In this document: one piece after another, positions 43,531 to 48,029 of the stretch | Layout: the number at the start of each line of letters is the position of its first letter | How positions within the stretch are numbered: the stretch's first letter is position 1 | Source: Rhodoferax sp. | GTDB lineage: Bacteria > Pseudomonadota > Gammaproteobacteria > Burkholderiales > Burkholderiaceae_C | DNA: 48,029 nt | Assembly (NCBI RefSeq): GCF_028688795.1 | Contig: NZ_JAQTXM010000010.1 | Coordinates: 1 to 48,029 of the forward strand | Reading direction: 5' to 3' | Notes under the pieces: generated by a model | Seen by the model: only the letters and a program-made list of their open reading frames with translations | The model's database searches: none | What the model was told of the DNA's origin: nothing | Made by a program: the position numbers and the translations under genes

Positions 43531-45014
43531 GGCTTGGCCTCAGGTATGGCAGCCAGCATGGGCAAGCCCAACCGACGCTCTACCTGGGCAGGGGTTAAAA
43601 AGGTGTCGCGCAGCAAAGCGCTGAGGAAAGCCGTCAACAGCGCCGCGCACAAACTTAAAAAGAGGCCCACCATCAAAATTACCGGCTGCATCGACTTGCC
43701 CTCCAGCGGCACCACCGGCGCCTGAACGATGCTCACGTTTGAGCGACGTTTGCGATCAAGCTCTTCAAGAGCTTGTTCATCCCGTAGGCGCTTGGCCGCC
43801 GCATCGTAGTTAACCTCGGCAAAACGGCGCTCGCGCTCAAGCGCAGGGAGCTCAATTTCGGTGGCCGCAAAAGCAGCAAGACGTTTGTCAATGGCGGTTT
43901 GTTGGTTGACCAAGGTCGATTTACCTGCGCGCGCCTGCTCGACATCAGCCAAAGTACGCAGCAAGTCAGACTCGACGACATCACGTGCTGGGCTGCGCCC
44001 AGTCCGCACCGTTTTGGTTGGTTTTGCCTCCAGATCATGAATGAACGCGTTGGCCTGTGCAATGTCCGCCCGAACGTCTTGCACAGTCAAATTATTGTCT
44101 TGAAATTTGTCACTCAAGTCGCGCTCTTTCAACTTCAAATCCAGCAACAATTTGCGCGCGCTCTCCAAGGCATCGCTACGCTGCGTCTCGCTTGTCAGCG
44201 TCACATCGCCCAGCAAGCCGGTAAGGCTGTCTCTGAGTGATGACGAACGGGCATTTGCCTGCGCCAGCGCCAGCGCCGTGTCAGCCTGACGCAACTCAAG
44301 GGCGTTTCGCTGTGCCAGCAGCAGGCTTTGTTCTTCACCAAACGCCCGAATATTACGTTGACTCTTCAGCGCCGCCAGTTTGGCCTCGGCCGCATTGAGT
44401 TGCAGGGTGCGGGTCACAAAATCGGCCTCGGCCGTGCCGTAGGCAGCCGACGCAAAAATGAGGCTGCGCCGCTGCAAATAAGCGTCAATCACCTGGTTCA
44501 ACACTTTGGCCGCGAGCTCGGGGTTGCCATGGGTGAAGCTGACTTGCATCAGGTTGGAGCCCTTCAGTAACTCGGCGTCTAGCGCGCGCTCAAACGCAAG
44601 CAGCGCTGTATTGCGCTGCTTGCCCGGGTCTGTGGCATCAATGCCTGGGTAAACCTGAGCAACCCCCAACTTGTCCAGCACACTCATCTTGATTTCGCGG
44701 CTGGTCAGTATCTTGGCCTCGGCCAACAAGGTCTGCTCCCGGTCATAGGCAATGGGCGTGCCCGTGTTGGTGTCGCCAACTTCAGGCGTGTAGACATACT
44801 CGCGGCCCAGTCTGAGCAGCAAGGCAGCATCAGAGGTGTATTTTTTTGATGGCACAAAAGACACCACCACTGTTAACGCAAAACACAACAGAAAGGCACT
44901 GCCAATACGCCTGCTGTCCTTGAAAAATACCGTTAATACCTCCAACAACGCTGTACCTTGGTGCTCATAGGCTGGTGCATTCACAAAGCCCACTGGATCA
45001 AGACGAGTTGTCAT
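43527..45014 (-). CDS. polysaccharide co-polymerase (Wzz/GumC-like)
   Basis: A 495-residue inner-membrane protein. There is one membrane segment near residues 36-55 (SAFLLCFALTVVVSFVPS) and a second near the C-terminus (PVILMVGLFLSLCAALLTAF). Between them lie a Wzz domain and a long coiled coil (about 190-420). No C-terminal kinase domain is present; the separate CpsD-like gene supplies a degenerate one. The start is the ATG at 45014, overlapping the previous stop as ATGA; a longer open frame upstream lies within that gene. It controls chain length and links to the outer-membrane exporter. Confidence 0.9.
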   Translation of the reverse strand: MTTRLDPVGFVNAPAYEHQGTALLEVLTVFFKDSRRIGSAFLLCFALTVVVSFVPSKKYTSDAALLLRLGREYVYTPEVGDTNTGTPIAYDREQTLLAEAKILTSREIKMSVLDKLGVAQVYPGIDATDPGKQRNTALLAFERALDAELLKGSNLMQVSFTHGNPELAAKVLNQVIDAYLQRRSLIFASAAYGTAEADFVTRTLQLNAAEAKLAALKSQRNIRAFGEEQSLLLAQRNALELRQADTALALAQANARSSSLRDSLTGLLGDVTLTSETQRSDALESARKLLLDLKLKERDLSDKFQDNNLTVQDVRADIAQANAFIHDLEAKPTKTVRTGRSPARDVVESDLLRTLADVEQARAGKSTLVNQQTAIDKRLAAFAATEIELPALERERRFAEVNYDAAAKRLRDEQALEELDRKRRSNVSIVQAPVVPLEGKSMQPVILMVGLFLSLCAALLTAFLSALLRDTFLTPAQVERRLGLPMLAAIPEAKP

Positions 45015-45703
45015 TGAATCGCCCCGTTCTTGTTGATCGTGTAACTGAACCCCAGGCTGAACGGCAAGACGCGCTTGATGTATTGGTCGACCCACAGGCC
45101 AAGATCGGCAATGCCACTGCGCGGCACGACTACCACGTCGTAGGCTTGCAACAACACATCCTGCGACAAATCGGTCCCATTCATGGCCGCAGCAAGGTCA
45201 ACCCGCAAGACAACGCGGGCACCAGCTTCCCCGCGGCGCAGCACAATCACATCACGGGGCTGAGCACTGTCCTTCAGGCCTTCTGCCACTGTCACGGCCT
45301 GCAACGCTGTGAGTGGCCCGCGCAAAGGCTGGACCCCTGGGCGAATCACCTCGCCGCCAACAAAAACCCGTTGTGCAGAGCCACTTTGAACATTAACGAT
45401 CACCTGGGGACGGCGCACATGAACCGCCATCAGCCGCTCAACTCGCTCGGTCAACCCAGACATCGTCAGGCCATCGACCTCCAGTTCGCCGACCAGTGGC
45501 AATGACACCCGTCCGTCGGCACGCACGGTGACTACGGTATTGAGCTCTGGCAGATAGAAAAACCGAAAGCTCAATTCGTCGTTGATGCTGACACGATAGA
45601 CCGGCTCCGTGGGCGATGGCAACGCCTCAGAGGCCCACACACTCGACACCACAGCCAATATGAACGCCAGAGGAAACCAAAGAAAATGTCGCAAAAAATA
45701 CAT
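45011..45703 (-). CDS. polysaccharide export outer-membrane protein (Wza/EpsE-like)
   Basis: A 230-residue protein. A signal peptide covers residues 1-25 (WFPLAFILAVVSSVWA). It is followed by the polysaccharide export domain (about 32-115: YRVSINDELSFRFFYLPELN, VRADGRVSLPLVGELEVDGLT) and an SLBB-type domain (about 115-200: VFVGGEVIRPGV, YDVVVVPRSGIADLG). There is no lipobox. It is the first gene of the minus-strand exopolysaccharide operon and forms the periplasm/outer-membrane conduit with the co-polymerase. Confidence 0.92.
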   Translation of the reverse strand: MYFLRHFLWFPLAFILAVVSSVWASEALPSPTEPVYRVSINDELSFRFFYLPELNTVVTVRADGRVSLPLVGELEVDGLTMSGLTERVERLMAVHVRRPQVIVNVQSGSAQRVFVGGEVIRPGVQPLRGPLTALQAVTVAEGLKDSAQPRDVIVLRRGEAGARVVLRVDLAAAMNGTDLSQDVLLQAYDVVVVPRSGIADLGLWVDQYIKRVLPFSLGFSYTINKNGAIQ

Positions 45704-45759
45704 GCTGGGTGGGTGCTGGAGTATTGAATTTCAGTCGGGCAAATTTATAGAAATTGGCT

Positions 45760-45773
45760 TAGATGTATCTAAA
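45760..45773 (-). promoter_or_regulatory. palindrome TTAGATGTATCTAA upstream of the exopolysaccharide operon
   Basis: A perfect 6+2+6 inverted repeat located 57-70 bases upstream of the first exopolysaccharide start codon, just upstream of a TATAAA that could be the -10 element. The -35 element is poor, which suits activator control. The binding protein is unknown. Confidence 0.5.
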
Positions 45774-46004
45774 TGTTAACTTATGGGCATGGCGCAATCA
45801 AAACCCCAACCTCCAAGAAAATGCCACATCGCGTGATGTAACTAACGAATCATCCAGCTACTTATCTTGATGCGGCAAGCGGCCGTGTCGAAGCGCCGTG
45901 TCTGTCAGTTCTTCCGGGACGGGCAACAAGATCAGCGCATTGAAATCGTGCCGGTGTCAAATTAAGTTGTGTGTGCACATATGCCAATAGAAGCAGCCAA
46001 TATA

Positions 46005-46056
46005 AATATTATTTAAATAGCATATTACGCTTACTTTATAAGGGCTACAGCCTAAT
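46005..46056 (+). repeat. dispersed repeat copy 6 (right flank of the exopolysaccharide locus)
   Basis: Plus orientation: TATT…AAATAGC, six bases, CGC, nine bases, then AAGGGCTACAGCC. It has the same internal spacing as the other copies and the same orientation as copy 5 on the other side of the exopolysaccharide locus. It lies about 30 bases after the puuB stop. Confidence 0.75.
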
Positions 46057-46088
46057 TAGCCATATATTTCCGTGACTAACACCCGGCC

Positions 46089-47390
46089 TCAAAATGCATC
46101 GCGCAGCCGGTGGTACAGCATGCCAAGCACCAAACTTGGCGTGCGCAGCCAAGGTCCACCCGGAAAACTTCGGTGCTGCAATTTGGCAAACAGATCAAAT
46201 CGTTCTGCCTGACCCGCCACCGCTTGTGCCACGAGTTGCCCGGCCAGGCCGGTGAGCGCCACACCGTGGCCGCTGAAACCCTGCAGGTAATACACATTGC
46301 TGCCAAGCCGCCCAAAATCAGGCGCGCGGTTCATGCTGATGTCGACAAAACCGCCCCAGACGTGGTCCACCGGAACATTTTTCAGCTGCGGAAAAATCGC
46401 CCCCATGCGTTGTGCCATCACGGCCTTGAGGTTTGGCGGCGTGCGCGTGGAGTAGCTCACTCGTCCACCAAACAACATGCGGTGATCGGCACTAAAGCGG
46501 AAGTAATCCAGGATGAAATTGTTGTCACACACAGCCGCGTTGCTAGGGATCAGTTGCCGGCACAACGCCTCAGACAAGGGTGCCGTGCTGATCATGTAAG
46601 TACCCACCGGCATGATGCGCGGTGTCAGTTCAGGCGCTACTTTCGGGCCGTATTCCGGCAAGGTGCAGTTGCCCGCCAACACGGCAAACCTGGCGCTGAC
46701 GCTGCCCTGTGTGGTGCGTGCCCTCACCAGGGTGCCCCGCTCCAGCGCGGTCACGGCAGATTTCTCGTAAATTTTCACCCCCAACGACTGCGCCGCCCGC
46801 ACCAGCCCCAGACCATATTTAAGTGGATGCAAATGCCCTGAGACGGGCTCGAACGCCGCTGCGCAGTAACGCGGGCTCTGAATATAGCGCTGCACCTCAG
46901 CACCATTGACAAAGTCATGGGCGAAGCCATGGTCGCGCTGCATGGCCTCGCAATCTTGTGCCAATGCACGGGCCTTGCGCGGTGAATCAGCCACATACAG
47001 GTAACCTTTGACGTGGTCGCAGGCTATGTCAAACTCACGAATGCGCTCAGCAATCAGGTCGATCGACTGCATCGACATGTCCCACGCCAAACGCGCTGCA
47101 GCTTTACCCAGTTGTTGCTCAAACGGTGCCTGCCCGCTGGCAAACCCGGCAATCGCCTGGCCACCGTTGCGCCCGGATGCGCCACTGCAGACCCGGTCAG
47201 CCTCTAGTACCACCACCTCGTAGCCGCGCCGCGCGAGTTCAATCGCGGCCGACAAACCGGCATAACCTGCGCCAACCACCAGCACATCAGCTTGAACGTC
47301 ACCCTGCAAAGGGGCTCCGAGTTCCGGGCGCTGCACGCTGGCCTCGTAGTAACTTGTTTGATTAAGTTGGGTGTCTGAGTCAAGAAGCAT
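46089..47390 (-). CDS. puuB: gamma-glutamylputrescine oxidoreductase
   Basis: A 433-residue FAD-dependent oxidase of the DAO type. The dinucleotide-binding motif is VLVVGAGYAGLSAAIELARRGYEVVVLEAD, in parts near residues 36-65, then GASGRNGGQ (FAD contact) and the C-terminal YLQGFSGHGVALTGLAG. It oxidises gamma-glutamylputrescine to the aldehyde, the step between PuuA and PuuC. The start is taken as the ATG at 47390, six bases after GGAG and matching the family N-terminus; an upstream ATG at 47411 has no such site. It is cut off from the other puu genes by the exopolysaccharide locus. Confidence 0.9.
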   Translation of the reverse strand: MLLDSDTQLNQTSYYEASVQRPELGAPLQGDVQADVLVVGAGYAGLSAAIELARRGYEVVVLEADRVCSGASGRNGGQAIAGFASGQAPFEQQLGKAAARLAWDMSMQSIDLIAERIREFDIACDHVKGYLYVADSPRKARALAQDCEAMQRDHGFAHDFVNGAEVQRYIQSPRYCAAAFEPVSGHLHPLKYGLGLVRAAQSLGVKIYEKSAVTALERGTLVRARTTQGSVSARFAVLAGNCTLPEYGPKVAPELTPRIMPVGTYMISTAPLSEALCRQLIPSNAAVCDNNFILDYFRFSADHRMLFGGRVSYSTRTPPNLKAVMAQRMGAIFPQLKNVPVDHVWGGFVDISMNRAPDFGRLGSNVYYLQGFSGHGVALTGLAGQLVAQAVAGQAERFDLFAKLQHRSFPGGPWLRTPSLVLGMLYHRLRDAF

Positions 47391-47624
47391 GGACGGCTCC
47401 AGTGGATTCATTTATTCATTGGGCAACGATGCAGGTGCGCACTGGACATAGGCAAATCGTCAGAGCGTCATCGTGGTTCCCAATTTGATTTGTTGCTGCC
47501 ATGGTAACCCTGTGCCAGTGCGCCAGTTTGACGGCGCAAAGGGTGTCATTGCGCGCTAGCCGTAGGCAAGCTGCAGGCCTGTTTCAGGCATGATGCAAGC
47601 CGTGAAAAACTCAAACGCCACACC

Positions 47625-48029
47625 TTGAACCAAGCCGCTGCGCCCGACACACCTGCCCCGCCACGCTGGCTGGCTTATTTTCTATTGGGCTTAAGCATGG
47701 CGCTGGTTGGCAGCTATGTGGCCTTGAGCAAGCCGCTGGTGGCAGCGCTGCCAGTGTTTTTGCTGGCGTGGCTGCGTTTTGGCATGGGGGCTTTAGCCAT
47801 GCCGCACTGGTTACGCAAACCCATCAGCGAGCCGCCCATGAGCAGTGGCACCAAGCGACTGATCTTTTTGGAGTCTTTTTTAGGCAATTTCTTGTTCACC
47901 GTGTGCATGCTGTTTGGCGTGAGCCTGACCACGGCGGTGTCGGCGGGTGTCATCATGGCGGCGATTCCAACCATGGTGGCGCTTTTGAGTTGGGTGTTTT
48001 TGCGCGAGCGCATTGGCCTTCGGGTGTGG
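47625..48029 (+). CDS. EamA/DMT family transporter, N-terminal part (runs off window)
   Basis: The open frame runs to the window end. From the TTG at 47625 it reads LNQAAAPDTPAPPRWLAYF, then membrane segments LLGLSMALVGSYVALSKPLV, ALPVFLLAWLRFGMGALAM, FLFTVCMLFGVSLTTAVSAGVI and AAIPTMVALLSWVFLRERIG, the typical EamA alternation with the LRERIG motif. The start is uncertain: no ATG or ribosome-binding site lies close upstream in frame, so TTG (or a further upstream CTG) is provisional. It is divergent from puuB. The substrate is unknown. Confidence 0.8.
   Translation, partial: MNQAAAPDTPAPPRWLAYFLLGLSMALVGSYVALSKPLVAALPVFLLAWLRFGMGALAMPHWLRKPISEPPMSSGTKRLIFLESFLGNFLFTVCMLFGVSLTTAVSAGVIMAAIPTMVALLSWVFLRERIGLRVW

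Larger units (their letters stand above)
45704..46088. other. intergenic region: exopolysaccharide promoter and repeat copy
   Basis: This 385-base stretch lies upstream of the minus-strand exopolysaccharide operon and downstream of puuB. It holds a palindrome (45760-45773), a possible -10 TATAAA on the minus strand near 45745-45750, and a dispersed repeat copy (46005-46056). The middle (45785-45960) has no supported gene; a 31-codon plus-strand frame starting near 45870 matches nothing known to me. Confidence 0.5.

Noticed and set aside
1..48029. CRISPR array, rRNA genes, prophage or replication origin
   Set aside because: No regularly spaced repeats, rRNA sequence, phage structural genes or DnaA-box cluster was seen on reading both strands.

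Overview
The window looks like chromosome of a betaproteobacterium of the family Comamonadaceae, most like Rhodoferax or Polaromonas. This is inferred from protein character, from the gene order thrS-infC-rpmI-rplT-pheS-pheT-ihfA-merR-tRNA-Pro, and from a family of short intergenic repeats. No 16S rRNA gene is present, so the genus is not proven.

Layout. (1) Positions 1-6606: a gene-poor, island-like stretch next to the 3' end of a tRNA-Pro(GGG) gene. It holds the tail of an IS66-type transposase with its probable right end, a small hypothetical gene, a TfoX N-terminal-domain protein, an H-NS-like protein and a 995-residue fusion of a RelE-like domain, a UvrD-type helicase and an ankyrin-like segment. 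(2) Positions 6607-14900: housekeeping translation genes on the minus strand, in transcription order thrS, infC (non-AUG start), rpmI, rplT, pheS, pheT, ihfA, a MerR-type regulator and tRNA-Pro. Ahead of thrS lies what appears to be a threonine leader-peptide attenuator. (3) aceA (isocitrate lyase) with two identical-spaced palindromes in its promoter region. (4) Positions 16587-26670: a polyamine uptake and catabolism cluster on the minus strand: puuA, spuC, potF-G-H-I, a PuuC-like aldehyde dehydrogenase and a second glutamine-synthetase-like gene. (5) Positions 27126-45703: an exopolysaccharide locus made of two converging operons. The plus-strand operon makes UDP-galactose and GDP-L-fucose and carries a FimV/NTF2-like secreted protein, a JmjC/cupin-like protein and two acyltransferases. 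The minus-strand operon encodes an outer-membrane export protein, a chain-length/co-polymerase protein, a GH5 hydrolase, a Wzy-like polymerase, a GT4-GT26 fusion, a degenerate tyrosine-kinase-like ATPase, a beta-propeller-GT4 fusion and a Wzx-like flippase. Many of its genes overlap by TGATG or ATGA. (6) Positions 46089-48029: puuB, then the start of an EamA/DMT transporter that runs off the window.

How it fits together. PuuA, PuuB and PuuC form the gamma-glutamylated putrescine route, fed by the PotFGHI importer, with SpuC as the transaminase branch. PuuD is not seen. The exopolysaccharide locus sits between puuA and puuB, so it appears to split an older polyamine locus. A decayed MocR-type regulator lies at the left junction, and copies of the same dispersed repeat, in the same orientation, lie at both junctions.

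The most unusual signals are: six copies of an about 50-bp repeat with invariant internal spacing and a compensated hairpin; the thrS leader attenuator; the RelE-helicase-ankyrin protein beside tRNA-Pro; and several multi-domain fusions in the exopolysaccharide operon.
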